Below, piece after piece: positions 28,351 to 38,099 of a stretch of DNA of 55,623 nucleotides. The notes under the pieces are model-generated. The model made no database searches. It saw only the letters and a program-made list of their open reading frames with translations, and was not told the origin of the DNA. The number at the start of each line of letters is the position of its first letter. Positions within the stretch are counted from its first letter, which is position 1. Origin of the DNA: Clostridia bacterium (GTDB taxonomy: Bacteria; Bacillota; Clostridia; Oscillospirales; CAG-272); the NCBI GenBank assembly GCA_017452895.1, contig JAFTLE010000007.1:1-55623 (forward strand), in the 5' to 3' direction. A program made the position numbers and the translations under genes.

Positions 28351-29961
28351 ATGAAGCTTTTTAAAATCAAACGCTTCTTCAGCGGACGGCGCGGGCGTTA
28401 TCTGCTTTTTGCCGCGGTATCCCTGCTTTCGATCCTTTTGCTCTTGGTCGGAAACATTCTGTTTACACAGCTTGCGAAAAAGAAAAATATCTTCACCGAC
28501 CTTTCCGCAGAGGGGCTTTATACGATGACCGACCTGATGGAGCAAACGATGACGTCGGTCGATCGGGATATCACGGTCACCTTCTGCAGTGACCCCGACG
28601 TGCTGTACGCGAACGAGCGATTGCGCCACGTCTATATCCTGGCGCTTGAGGTTGCAAAGAAGAGCGACCGCATCACGGTCGAGACCGTGAATATCAAAAA
28701 AGAGCCCGAGCGGGTCGAGCGCTTCCGCACCACGGGAGCGAGTGAGATCCTTCCCACCGACGTGATCTTCAGTAGCGGTGCGCGCTACGCGATCTACGGG
28801 CAAAACGCCTTCTGGTCGACCGAATCCGACGGCACGACCGTCTGGGCATTCCAGGGCGAATACAAAATGGCGACTGCCATTCTGACCGTCGCCGCAAGCT
28901 CGCTCCCCTCGGCTTATTTCTCGGTCGGGCACGGAGAGCTGTACTACGATCCCAACAATGCCGACCACCCCGACAACGCATACCTTGAGGAATTCTACCG
29001 ACTCCTCCTTGAAACGGGCATGACCGTCGGTACCGTCGATCTTGAAAAGGAGGACGTCCCAGAGGACTGTGCCCTCCTTCTCGTCATCGAGCCGAAGACG
29101 GATTTTGTAAATGATAGTTTACATAGTCTTTACGAAAAGCCCGCGCTCGAGCGACTTGACCGCTATCTGTGCGGCGAGTACGGCTCGACGATGGTATTCC
29201 TTGACCCCGAGCATACCCTGCCGAATCTCAATGAATTCCTCGGTGAATGGGGACTTGCGGTCGGCGATGGGACCGTTGCCGACACCAAAGGAAGTCTTGA
29301 CCCCGAGGCGGGCGGAAAAACGCTGATCGCCACCTACGGCAACGCAAACGATGAGTCCGCGGTCGGTTACTCCTATTATAGCTCGATTGCAAGCCTCGTC
29401 GCACCGCCGAAGACGATCCTGAAGGACGTCCGTCCGCTCTCGCTCACGTGGGGTGAGGAGGAGAGCTACGAATTCCATTATAACTACATCTCACTTTGCC
29501 GCGGCGTATCTCCCTTCTTCCTTTCAAGCGCGGGGGCACAGGTCGTCAAGGGAAGCGAGACCGTTGCACAGGGAGGTCCCTTCGTGCTGGCGGCGATCTC
29601 AACGCAGATCTATACCGACAGCATTGGGAACGACCATTTTTCCTACGTCTTTACCGCGGGCGGCTCCGAGATGATTTCGAGTGAATTCCTGAAAAACGCC
29701 GCCTACGCCAACCGCGACATCACGGCGTCGGTTCTGCGTGAGATTTCGCGTACCGACGCTTACGCCCCGATGGAGCTTGGCGCCGCAAATCTCAACAACC
29801 AAGAGACCTACGGCGGCAACCGTCTGCAAAGCGATGCCTTTGAGAGCACGGAGGGACTCACGCTCGGTAAGATCGTGCTTTACACCCTGCTCGTTCTCGT
29901 GCCGGCGATCGCCGCACCCGTCGTGTGCATCGTGATCCGCATCCGCCGCCGCTATTTATAA
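28351..29961 (+). CDS. GldG-like auxiliary protein of the ABC system, copy 2
   Basis: The 536-residue protein has the same plan as the preceding gene: an N-terminal helix (about 18-40), an external domain and a C-terminal helix near 505-530 ending in basic residues. The segment SAYFSVGHGELYYD corresponds to TVYFTTQHGESS of copy 1, and LLVIEPKTDFVND to LVISNPTYDF, so the two look like diverged tandem duplicates. GGAG precedes the ATG. In most Gld-type operons one GldG is present; here the pair may form a hetero-oligomer around the permease. Confidence 0.72.
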   Translation: MKLFKIKRFFSGRRGRYLLFAAVSLLSILLLLVGNILFTQLAKKKNIFTDLSAEGLYTMTDLMEQTMTSVDRDITVTFCSDPDVLYANERLRHVYILALEVAKKSDRITVETVNIKKEPERVERFRTTGASEILPTDVIFSSGARYAIYGQNAFWSTESDGTTVWAFQGEYKMATAILTVAASSLPSAYFSVGHGELYYDPNNADHPDNAYLEEFYRLLLETGMTVGTVDLEKEDVPEDCALLLVIEPKTDFVNDSLHSLYEKPALERLDRYLCGEYGSTMVFLDPEHTLPNLNEFLGEWGLAVGDGTVADTKGSLDPEAGGKTLIATYGNANDESAVGYSYYSSIASLVAPPKTILKDVRPLSLTWGEEESYEFHYNYISLCRGVSPFFLSSAGAQVVKGSETVAQGGPFVLAAISTQIYTDSIGNDHFSYVFTAGGSEMISSEFLKNAAYANRDITASVLREISRTDAYAPMELGAANLNNQETYGGNRLQSDAFESTEGLTLGKIVLYTLLVLVPAIAAPVVCIVIRIRRRYL

Positions 29962-29974
29962 GAAGGAGGAAGCT

Positions 29975-31936
29975 ATGACAAAGCAAATTCGTTTATCCCT
30001 GATCTTTACCGCCGTCTTCCTCGTTCTGTTTGCGGTCTATCTTGTCGTCGTCAACCCCTTTGCCGAGGAGCAGGAGACTCCCTCGGTCCTCCTTGAGCCT
30101 GAGGAAGGGGAGGGCGCGATGGGTAAAAAGCGTCTGCTCTACGAGAAGCTCGAGCGAGAGCAAATCAAAAAAATCACCTACCACGTGAAAAGCGGCGAGT
30201 ACCAGCTCGTCAGCACGGGCAAAAACTCCTCGGACTTCCATATTGCGATTGACGGCGAGCTGTATGACGGCGACGAGAATCCCGCCCCCGTCTTTGACGA
30301 GTACGGACTTTCCTACGCGATTACGTCGGTCGCCTGTCTTTACGTGCGGGAGCGACTGATTGAGGGCACCGTCACTGACGAGGTTATGGCAAGCTACGGA
30401 CTCACCGCCGAGACCTGCGAGGCGTGGTTTGAGCTGGAGCTGTGGGAGACCGACAAGGACGGCGCGAGCAAGACCCTGCGCGTCTACGTCGGCAAGCCGA
30501 CCGTCAACGGACAGACCTACTACGTCGGACTTGAAGGACGCAACGCGGTCTATATCAACGACGCGGCGTCCTTACAGTACGCACTCTCGGCGCCCGAGAC
30601 CTATCTTGTCTCCCCGACGCTGACCACCCCGACGCCGAGCGGCTCGCAGAGCGCACAGTACCACATCGGCCACTTCGCCATCCTCGGCGGACAGGGCACG
30701 AAAAACGAGCTGCACGATACGGCGGGCTACCGCGTAAAGGAGACCGACGTCGCCTTCGTCAGCTATCGAATCATCCGCGGTGTCAGCGAGCTGTACCACG
30801 GTGTGACGCAGATCGATATGAGTCTTGATGCAAACGGGCAGAGCGATAAATTCGCCCGCCTTCTGCGTCCGTATATCCTCAACGCAGAGATCGGAGAAAC
30901 GATCTCGCAAAAGGACGTCGATATTCCGAAAAACGAGGGCTATCCCTCACTTTTCGCGGGCAGTGCCGTAAAGATCGAGCTGACCGTGGAATACTGCTAT
31001 AATCCCCGCCTTCTGATCAACGTGATCGGTGAGAAGGAGGAGGATATCTTCCACGCCGACGCATCCTACGTATTCACCGCCCCATCAAATCTTTGCAGCT
31101 ACGTCGTCAGCACCCCCGATTTTCAGAACGTGCTTGACAACTTCGCACCGCTGGTTGGTAGCGAGATCGTGAGCATCGGACTCAACGGTATGGTCATCCC
31201 CGACCACACCCATGACGGAAAAGAATGCCGACTCGACCATATGACGCTCCTGTTCGGTATGCCCACCGCCTTCCGCGAGGGCGACGACGGCAACCCCTAC
31301 GTATCGGATTATGCTGAAAATCGTCTGTATATCAGCGAAAAGCATACCGAAAACGGCAAATCCTTCTACTACGTCGGAAGCAGCGTTTACAGCATCATTG
31401 CGAAGGTGGATGCCGCCACCCTCAAATTCCTTGAGGATTGGGAGCTTGACCGCTGGGTCTCCGACTATTTGCAGGGCGTGCATTATTACAACGTCAAGGG
31501 CGCGGACTATAAGGTCAACTTCGACGATTTCAAGGGTGAATTTAACTTCCGTATCACGCGTGAGAACAATGAGGCAAGCACGGGCAACCCCGTCCTCTAC
31601 GTCACCGAAACGCTGTCGGGCGAGCGCGTGAACGCAAGCCAGTTCAATATGCTCAACGCCCTCTTCGTTTACACGAAGCTGAAGGGAACGGCAGACCTCA
31701 CCCTCGACCTCGATTCGATCATGACCGAGGAAAACTGTATGCTGACCTATACGCTCCACCTGATGAACGGTGAGTCGCACGTCTATCGCTTCTACCCCTA
31801 CTCCTCAGGACGCGTGCTTTTGTCGCTCGACGGGGACGCGCAATTCTATCTTTACACCTCAGATTTGAAAACCATAGTTTACAATTTAATTCGTTTGATG
31901 AACGGAGAAACAATTGACACGGGTGTTCGTTATTGA
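29975..31936 (+). CDS. DUF4340 domain protein of the Gld-type operon
   Basis: The 653-residue protein has a single N-terminal membrane helix (about residues 7-27); the rest should lie outside the cell. The patterns in TYHVKSGEYQLVSTGKN and in YVGKPTVNGQTYYVGLEGRNAVYI are characteristic of DUF4340 proteins, which are regularly encoded after GldF/GldG. GGAGG precedes the ATG and the gap to the previous gene is 13 bases. It is the last gene of the transporter operon; no terminator was found, and the next gene has its own promoter. Probable external partner of the transporter; no biochemical function known. Confidence 0.75.
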   Translation: MTKQIRLSLIFTAVFLVLFAVYLVVVNPFAEEQETPSVLLEPEEGEGAMGKKRLLYEKLEREQIKKITYHVKSGEYQLVSTGKNSSDFHIAIDGELYDGDENPAPVFDEYGLSYAITSVACLYVRERLIEGTVTDEVMASYGLTAETCEAWFELELWETDKDGASKTLRVYVGKPTVNGQTYYVGLEGRNAVYINDAASLQYALSAPETYLVSPTLTTPTPSGSQSAQYHIGHFAILGGQGTKNELHDTAGYRVKETDVAFVSYRIIRGVSELYHGVTQIDMSLDANGQSDKFARLLRPYILNAEIGETISQKDVDIPKNEGYPSLFAGSAVKIELTVEYCYNPRLLINVIGEKEEDIFHADASYVFTAPSNLCSYVVSTPDFQNVLDNFAPLVGSEIVSIGLNGMVIPDHTHDGKECRLDHMTLLFGMPTAFREGDDGNPYVSDYAENRLYISEKHTENGKSFYYVGSSVYSIIAKVDAATLKFLEDWELDRWVSDYLQGVHYYNVKGADYKVNFDDFKGEFNFRITRENNEASTGNPVLYVTETLSGERVNASQFNMLNALFVYTKLKGTADLTLDLDSIMTEENCMLTYTLHLMNGESHVYRFYPYSSGRVLLSLDGDAQFYLYTSDLKTIVYNLIRLMNGETIDTGVRY

Positions 31937-31961
31937 TTTTTCATAAAAAATAAAAAAAGAT

Positions 31962-31989
31962 TTGCTTTTTTCCTAGAATGTGTTATAAT
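31962..31989 (+). promoter_or_regulatory. Promoter of the first trigger-factor-like lipoprotein
   Basis: TTGCTT and TATAAT are separated by 16 bases, about 55 bases before the start codon. Confidence 0.75.
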
Positions 31990-32043
31990 AATATGTAACG
32001 TAAATCCAAAAACAAACAGCAAAACAAAAAAGGAACGAAAACC

Positions 32044-33798
32044 ATGAAAAGAAAACTCATCTCCTTGCTCGCACTCGTGCTTCTATTGACCGCAGTGCTT
32101 GCATCCTGCGGCACGTTTAACTTTGAAAAGAAGGATATGCAAAAGTACCTGAAGGACTTTACCGTTGATACGGTAAACGGCATCAAGGTAGAGGCGACCC
32201 TGCCCGACTACAAAAAGATCGTCACCGATGCCGTCGATGCTGAAATCGCGGCAACCCTTCTGAAGAATAAGTTTATCCGTGACGAGCTGGCAGACACAGA
32301 CGGCTGGACGGCAGACGCAACGCTTGAGGAGGGCGACGGTGCGCATATGTACTACATCGCCGTCAAGGCAAGCGGATCGAAGGATAACAACTTCTACTAT
32401 GACCGCGCAAACGGCAAGTTCGTGCTTCCTCAGATCGAGGAAGAGAAGAAGGATGACGCAAAGGCGGGCGAATCCTCGTCCTCGTCTTCCTCCTCGTCCA
32501 CCGAGACCTCAACGAAGAAGCCCGCGAGCTTTATCCTCGGCGAGAACAAGTTTAGTGCAAATCTTGAGTCTGAGCTGATTAAGAATCCCGTAAAGCCGGG
32601 CGACACGCTCTTTGTCGACGTGTCCGCAAATAGCGCAGAACCCGTCCGCATCACCTCCGCGCACACGATCTACGTCACCTACTCCGCCGTCTATAAGGAC
32701 GTTATGGACGGTGAGAATCCGAAGCAGTATGCCGCAACCGCGACCTCGCGCCTGAACCTCGCGAGCAAAGAGGACTACACCGATATGGACGACGACCTCG
32801 AGACCTTCCTACGCGGCGCGATGGCAGAGACCTCTGAGCGCGTGATCATGGAGGGCACCGAGTATACGGAAGACCTCACGATCAAGCCGAAGAAGGATAG
32901 CGAGGAGACCGTCGTTATCACCTTCACCTATAAGGTCGAATACGTCACCGAGGAGAAGACGGTGAGCTACACCGTCGATGAAAAGAAGAGCACCACCTCG
33001 ACCGCAACCGAGAAGGTGACCTATTACTGCATCATCGCACAGGTACAGGACTACACGATTCCCGAGCTGAACGAGGATACGGTTAAGAACATCCTGAAGT
33101 TCAAGACCGACAAAACGGGTGAGGAGGCTGTGAAGGCTTACCGCGACTCCGTGACCGTTCCCTACGAGGAAAAGTTCGAGGAGGCAAAGAAGAGCAACGC
33201 AAACGACGCGCTCTGGAAGGCACTCGGCGCCAAGATCGAGGTAAAGAAATATCCGAAGTCCTACATCAACGGCTACGTTGACGAGATGATCAACAACGCG
33301 AAGTACTATTACTACAACGCAGGCTACACGGTCACCACCTCGGCAGGTAAGAACGTGACCTACACGGCAGAGCAGCTGCAGGCACAGTATCCCGAGTTCG
33401 TTGCATTCCTGCGCGTTATGCTCGGCAACAAGACCGCAGCACAGATTCCCGATATGAAGGCGGCAAAGGAATACCTCAAGACCGAGGCGCAGGGCGTTTG
33501 TAAGGATCTGATGATCCTCTACGGCTTGGCAGACCTCGCGGGCGTATCGATTGACCGCGCGACGGACGAGGAATTCAAGAAGCTCTGCAAGGACAGCGGC
33601 GTCAACAGCTACTACACCAGCGCACAACAGTTTGAGGAGCTTGGACTGTCCGACTACGCAGACAACTTCTACGAAACGGCAAAGCAGCTGGAGGAGCAGT
33701 GCTACGAGCAGCTTCTTTACTCGCGCTCTCTTGGCAAGTTCTACGACACCAAGCTAAAGAACGAAACGCTGACCTTCAAGGAAGCAACGAGCAAATAA
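32044..33798 (+). CDS. Extracytoplasmic trigger-factor-like lipoprotein 1
   Basis: The 584-residue protein has a signal peptide and lipobox LASC (Cys22), so it is exported and lipid-anchored. A degenerate trigger-factor peptidyl-prolyl isomerase-like region follows, with FILGENKFSANLESEL near 163 matching the trigger-factor LxVGSGxFxPGFExxL element; a run of Ser/Thr (about 143-155) is inserted before it. From about 373 the sequence follows the trigger-factor C-terminal chaperone domain (NDALWKALGAKIEVKKYPKS, later VCKDLMILYGLADLAGVSID). The ribosome-docking domain with GFRxGKxP is absent. The likely role is folding or holding of secreted proteins, like PrsA. Family relation is by eye; isomerase activity is doubtful. 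Confidence 0.7.
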   Translation: MKRKLISLLALVLLLTAVLASCGTFNFEKKDMQKYLKDFTVDTVNGIKVEATLPDYKKIVTDAVDAEIAATLLKNKFIRDELADTDGWTADATLEEGDGAHMYYIAVKASGSKDNNFYYDRANGKFVLPQIEEEKKDDAKAGESSSSSSSSSTETSTKKPASFILGENKFSANLESELIKNPVKPGDTLFVDVSANSAEPVRITSAHTIYVTYSAVYKDVMDGENPKQYAATATSRLNLASKEDYTDMDDDLETFLRGAMAETSERVIMEGTEYTEDLTIKPKKDSEETVVITFTYKVEYVTEEKTVSYTVDEKKSTTSTATEKVTYYCIIAQVQDYTIPELNEDTVKNILKFKTDKTGEEAVKAYRDSVTVPYEEKFEEAKKSNANDALWKALGAKIEVKKYPKSYINGYVDEMINNAKYYYYNAGYTVTTSAGKNVTYTAEQLQAQYPEFVAFLRVMLGNKTAAQIPDMKAAKEYLKTEAQGVCKDLMILYGLADLAGVSIDRATDEEFKKLCKDSGVNSYYTSAQQFEELGLSDYADNFYETAKQLEEQCYEQLLYSRSLGKFYDTKLKNETLTFKEATSK

Positions 33799-33803
33799 AA
33801 TAT

Positions 33804-33833
33804 AAAAAGCGGGGGAGCACTCCCTCGCTTTTT
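33804..33833 (+). terminator. Terminator between lipoprotein 1 and RNase HI
   Basis: AAAAAGCG-GGGAG pairs with CTCCC-CGCTTTTT around a short loop. It ends about 14 bases before the RNase HI start, so RNase HI is expressed either by read-through or from an unseen promoter. Confidence 0.8.
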
Positions 33834-33846
33834 GAGCAAAAGGCGT

Positions 33847-34302
33847 ATGAAGAAAATTGAGATCTACACCGACGGCGCATGCCGCGGTAACCCCGGCCCC
33901 GGCGGCTGGGGCGCAATTCTGGTGTACGGCAAATTCGAGCGTGAGCTTTCGGGCGGGGAAGAACAGACCACCAACAACCGCATGGAGCTGACGGCGGCGA
34001 TCGCAGGGCTCTCCGCCCTGAAGGAGCCGTGTGAGGTCACGCTGTACTCGGATTCCAAATATTTAGTAGATGCGATCAATCTCGGCTGGGCGGCGGCGTG
34101 GCGCGCGCGGGGATGGCGCCGAAGTGCGAAGGAGGAGGCAAAGAATCCCGATCTTTGGGAGACGCTCTTCTCGCTTCTAGAAACCCACACCGTGACCTTT
34201 GAATGGGTGCGCGGGCACAATGGGCACGATTACAATGAACGGTGTGACCGTCTGGCAACTGCCGCGGCGGATTCCTACCGCATACAAGGAGATCAGATAT
34301 GA
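33847..34302 (+). CDS. rnhA: Ribonuclease HI
   Basis: The 151-residue enzyme cleaves RNA in RNA-DNA hybrids. All catalytic residues are present and fall on the E. coli numbering within one residue: D9 ([14 protein letters not shown]), E47 (NNRMELT), D69 (YSDSKYL), H124 and D134 ([16 protein letters not shown]). The ATG at 33847 follows AAAAGG closely; a TTG 15 bases upstream has no site. The last 4 bases overlap the start of the second trigger-factor-like lipoprotein (ATGA), so these two are co-translated despite unrelated functions. Confidence 0.95.
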   Translation: MKKIEIYTDGACRGNPGPGGWGAILVYGKFERELSGGEEQTTNNRMELTAAIAGLSALKEPCEVTLYSDSKYLVDAINLGWAAAWRARGWRRSAKEEAKNPDLWETLFSLLETHTVTFEWVRGHNGHDYNERCDRLATAAADSYRIQGDQI

Positions 34303-36017
34303 AAAAAACGATTGCCCTGCTTTTGGCGGCGCTTATGCTTTTCTCGTCGCTTTTTGCATTCGCAGGCTGCGGCGATGATGAAAACACCCCCGCCGCCTCC
34401 ACAACGCCGAGCTACCAGTACATAGAAAAGGCGTTCGACTACCTCGGCACCGATCTTTCCCCCTATATCACGATCACCGCAGATCAGTACAAGGGGCTCG
34501 TCCTCGCGCTGATTGGCTATAAGACCGAGATCACCGAGGAGGAGATCGCCGAGTATTACGAGGACCACCTCCGTTATCTCTACAAGGATGCCGTAAACGA
34601 GGAAAAGAAGGAATACCTGAAGCCCGTCGGCAACACCGACGAGCTGGTGATCAGCTACTACACGAAGGCATACGACAACACGACCGAGGTCAAGATCCTC
34701 TCCTCCAACGGCTACGCTCTCGTGCTCGGCGCGAAGGGCTTCTGGGACGAGACGATCGAGGAATCGCTCGTCGGACTCATCCCCGCCACCTCGGTTGAGG
34801 GCGCGGATACCCTGTCGGTCAAGGACAATCTTGTGCTTGTCGATTACACCGTCAAATATCTCTACGATAAGGACGGCGACGGCACCGACGAGGAGCATAT
34901 TTATAAGGAAGGCACGGGTGAGGCTGTCGATCTTGGCATTGACACGGGCGATATTGCAACCTATTATCAGAAATTTCTCGGCAAAAAGCGCACCGACACC
35001 GTCAGCTTTGAGATCGCTGACAAGGAGATCGTCGTTGTTGAGAAGGCAGACGGCGTTGACGAGAAAAAGGCAAAGGTCACCTTGAACGTCGAGGCGACCG
35101 TTACCGACATTCTCACGCAGAACGTTCACCCGATCACCGTGACCCTGCCCGACGACTTCGTGCCCGAGGAGGACGAGGCATACGGCACCTACTACTACCT
35201 CAACGGTCACGAGATCACGGTCTATGTCACCATCGAGTCCTTCGTCGACTACGAGCTGGCAGAGGAGACCATCGACTTCATTCTCAATGAGGGTAAGTGC
35301 GAATTCGTTCCCGAGGGCTACACTGAAGCGGACTACGAAACCTATTACGCCAAGTACAAGGATATGGAAAACGGCTTTGCGGTGCTGAAGGCAGAGTTCC
35401 TTGAATCGATCGGGGAATACCTCTTCGAGGAAAACGAGCAGGCGACGATTGACCAAAACTACCAGACCATCTGGAACGCCGTCCTTGATAAGGTAACGGT
35501 TAAAAAGTACCCCGAGGAGGCGTTCAACTACCACTTCCAGAACTTCTTCGCATCCCTGCGTGAATATTACGACTACGTCGGCGCGGTGCACGAGGGGTAT
35601 ACCTTCGAGACCTTCACCGTCGAGATGATAAACACACAGTATGGCACCAAGCTCAAGACCTTCGCCGAGGTTCAGGACTACGTCAAGAAGATGTGCGAGG
35701 GCTGGGTGAAGGAGGAGCTTGTCCGCTACGCGATCCATAAGGCGGAGAAGATCGAGCTCTCCGATGAGGAATTCGAGGAGGGCTATCAGGAGATGCTCAA
35801 GCAGGAGCTTGAGTATATCCAGATGAACTACTACTACGGCTACAGCCAGCTCTGGTTCAACACCATCGAGGAGCTGGAGGAATACTACGATAAGAACTAC
35901 GGCGAGGGCGAATTTGCAAAGAGCGCGCGCGACACGCTTCTTTATGAAAAGCTCATTCGGATCGTTTACGATTCCGCTGAAAAGACCGTAAAGGAAGAGG
36001 AAGACTCCAAGTCCTGA
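34299..36017 (+). CDS. Extracytoplasmic trigger-factor-like lipoprotein 2
   Basis: The 572-residue protein has a signal peptide ending in FAGC (Cys24). It resembles cytosolic trigger factor better than copy 1: [18 protein letters not shown] (near 50) matches the YKGL element, [21 protein letters not shown] (split near 139-159) matches the isomerase core, ITVTLPDDF matches the VTFPEDY element, and residues from about 390 onward follow the C-terminal chaperone arms ([20 protein letters not shown]). The N-terminal ribosome-binding domain is missing. It is coupled to rnhA by an ATGA overlap and preceded by AAGGAG. Probable membrane-tethered foldase or holdase for exported proteins. Confidence 0.75.
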   Translation: MKKTIALLLAALMLFSSLFAFAGCGDDENTPAASTTPSYQYIEKAFDYLGTDLSPYITITADQYKGLVLALIGYKTEITEEEIAEYYEDHLRYLYKDAVNEEKKEYLKPVGNTDELVISYYTKAYDNTTEVKILSSNGYALVLGAKGFWDETIEESLVGLIPATSVEGADTLSVKDNLVLVDYTVKYLYDKDGDGTDEEHIYKEGTGEAVDLGIDTGDIATYYQKFLGKKRTDTVSFEIADKEIVVVEKADGVDEKKAKVTLNVEATVTDILTQNVHPITVTLPDDFVPEEDEAYGTYYYLNGHEITVYVTIESFVDYELAEETIDFILNEGKCEFVPEGYTEADYETYYAKYKDMENGFAVLKAEFLESIGEYLFEENEQATIDQNYQTIWNAVLDKVTVKKYPEEAFNYHFQNFFASLREYYDYVGAVHEGYTFETFTVEMINTQYGTKLKTFAEVQDYVKKMCEGWVKEELVRYAIHKAEKIELSDEEFEEGYQEMLKQELEYIQMNYYYGYSQLWFNTIEELEEYYDKNYGEGEFAKSARDTLLYEKLIRIVYDSAEKTVKEEEDSKS

Positions 36018-36134
36018 CCGTAGGGGAAGCAATGCGGACCACCCTTCATATGCTGACCGAAACCGGCGCGTTTATTACAACTTCCGCGCTACGTCGCGAA
36101 GGATGGAACGCAAACGCTTCTAATCTGAAAAACA

Positions 36135-36170
36135 AAAAGGGCTTTCTCCTTGCAAGGAGAAAGCCCTTTT
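36135..36170. terminator. Bidirectional terminator, 36-base perfect palindrome
   Basis: The perfect 18-bp half-sites begin AAAAGGGCTTTCTCC and close on TTGCAA. A-tracts and T-tracts on either side let it stop both the lipoprotein transcript and the converging Sel1 gene. The 117 bases between the lipoprotein stop and this hairpin hold nothing recognisable. Confidence 0.92.
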
Positions 36171-36186
36171 CGTTATTAGGATAAGA

Positions 36187-37911
36187 TCAAATTCTGTTTT
36201 CCGTCTTCAATTGCAACAGCTTGCGCTCGCGCAAAAAGCCGCTCTTGAAATGTGAACGAAGTCCCGTGTAGCCCGATTCCGCCGCCTTCGTATACCAGCG
36301 GTTAGCCTTGGCTCTGTCCTCGGGAAGTCCCTCGCCAAACTCGAAGTGACAGCCGAGAATATACTGCGCACGCGCCGAGCCCATCTGTGCCGCCGTGACG
36401 CGCATACGGATCGCCTCCTCCACCTCGCCGCGGTGATAAACGGCGGTCGATTGTGAGTAGATGCGTTGCGCTTCCTTTCTTTTCTTGCGTGCCGCCATAT
36501 CGACAAGCATCGCGTCAGCGGCAGTGTGTCCGTGCTCCTTCGCGTAAAGCAGACACTCCTTCGCCTTCTTATAATCGTAGGGAACACCCTGCCCCTTCAG
36601 ATAGCAAATACCAAGGTTCATCATCGCGGCAGAGCTTCCGTTTTCAGCACCCATACGGTAGTAGGCGACCGCGCGGCGATAGTCCTTATCACAGCCGATG
36701 CCTGTCTGATAGCAGTAGCCGAGGTTGCAGGCGGCACCCGCGTGCCCAAGCTCTGCGGCAACCGTATAAAGACGCACGGCACTCGTGTAGTCCTTCGCCT
36801 CGTAACGCTCCACGGCGCGGTTGAAGGTCTCAGTCAGCTTTGCCGAAATCTCGTGCAGGCGGTTTGCCGCCTTCGCGTGACCCGCAAGGGCCGATTTCTT
36901 GTACCAGCTGATCGCAAGCGGAAGATTTGAGGGCGCAATCTCCCCCTCCATATAAAGGTTTGCAAGCAAATACTGCGCCGTAGAATCGCCAAGCTCCGCC
37001 GCCCTCTGGTAAAGCGCAAGCGCGCGCGCGGGATCCTTTTCGATTCCCATTCCCTGTCGGTAGCAGTTGGCAAGGTTTAAGATTGCGGGCGGATAGCCGC
37101 CCTTTGCCGCCTTGGTGTACCAGATCACCGCGTCGGTCTCGCTTGAGGGCATACCGATCCCGCGCTCACAGCAGGATGCGTAAAAGTTCTGCGCGGGTGC
37201 GTAGCCGATCTCTGCCGCGCGTAGGAAAATGGCGGCGGCAAGCGTGTTTTCCTTTTGCTTCAGCGCAAGCTGCCCCAGCTCGTAATACTCGGCGGGGAGC
37301 GACGGTACGCTGATCAGCGGCGGCTCCTTTGCCGTAACGTCGGAAAGACGGCGCAAAATCAGCTTGTCGGTCAGGCGCAGACTCGGCACCTTATCAAGAT
37401 AGAAGCGGGCAAACTGCTCGTTTTTCATCACGACCTGTCCGTCGCTATACAGATGCGTCAGGCGCAGTGCCGCCGCTTCGCATCCGTTTTTCGCGCTTTC
37501 GGTCAACCAATAAAGCACGTGCTTCGGCGAGGATTTGACTCGCCCCGTCGTCATATACATCTCGCCCAGCTGATGCTGTGCCTCTGCATCGCCAAACAGT
37601 GCGGCAACGCGAAGCCAGAAGAAGGCAAGCGCGGGATCGCCGCACTCTCTGTCATGCTCGTATACACGGAACAAACGGTAGGCGGCAGGCGCATAGCAGG
37701 TGCGCGCCGATTGCTTGTAGCATTTGATCGCCTCAGGCATGCTTCGGCGGCAAGCGCGGTTTCCGCTCTCATAGATCTCGCCAAGGCGCAGTGCGGCGGC
37801 GGCGTGCCCCGCGGCGGCAGCGGCGGTCAAAAGATCAAACGCCTCCACCCATTGCTTGTTTTTTTCGGCGTCAAGCGCCGCCGTATATTTACTTTGAACG
37901 TCAGGATTCAT
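36187..37911 (-). CDS. Sel1-like repeat (tetratricopeptide-type) protein
   Basis: The product is 574 residues; the ATG at 37911 follows GGAGGTG by 6 bases. About ten Sel1-type repeats are visible, each with an A-x-L-G-x-x-Y-x-x-G core, for example AAALRLGEIYESG, ILNLANCYRQG, AACNLGYCYQTG, MMNLGICYLKG and AQYILGCHFEFG. There is no signal peptide or membrane segment, so it is probably cytoplasmic. Sel1 repeats form superhelical scaffolds for protein contacts, often in signalling. It is monocistronic, with its own promoter and terminator; the partner is unknown. Confidence 0.88.
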   Translation of the reverse strand: MNPDVQSKYTAALDAEKNKQWVEAFDLLTAAAAAGHAAAALRLGEIYESGNRACRRSMPEAIKCYKQSARTCYAPAAYRLFRVYEHDRECGDPALAFFWLRVAALFGDAEAQHQLGEMYMTTGRVKSSPKHVLYWLTESAKNGCEAAALRLTHLYSDGQVVMKNEQFARFYLDKVPSLRLTDKLILRRLSDVTAKEPPLISVPSLPAEYYELGQLALKQKENTLAAAIFLRAAEIGYAPAQNFYASCCERGIGMPSSETDAVIWYTKAAKGGYPPAILNLANCYRQGMGIEKDPARALALYQRAAELGDSTAQYLLANLYMEGEIAPSNLPLAISWYKKSALAGHAKAANRLHEISAKLTETFNRAVERYEAKDYTSAVRLYTVAAELGHAGAACNLGYCYQTGIGCDKDYRRAVAYYRMGAENGSSAAMMNLGICYLKGQGVPYDYKKAKECLLYAKEHGHTAADAMLVDMAARKKRKEAQRIYSQSTAVYHRGEVEEAIRMRVTAAQMGSARAQYILGCHFEFGEGLPEDRAKANRWYTKAAESGYTGLRSHFKSGFLRERKLLQLKTENRI

Positions 37912-37964
37912 AAGGGACACCTCCGATCGGGACCTAACGGTATTTGCATTTTTCTTACACTCCT

Positions 37965-37993
37965 ATTGTACCATAAAAACGTCGGTAGTGCAA
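37965..37993 (-). promoter_or_regulatory. Promoter of the Sel1-repeat gene
   Basis: TTGCAC (37993-37988) and TACAAT (37970-37965) are separated by 17 bases on the minus strand, about 50 bases before the start codon. Confidence 0.75.
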
Positions 37994-38099
37994 GCCCCGA
38001 CGGAAAAGTCACAAAAATTTCTTTACATAAGCACGCCGCCACGGCAAACAATAAAAACGAAGCACCGCGTGCGGTGTAAAGAGTGAAGGGGGAACGAAA

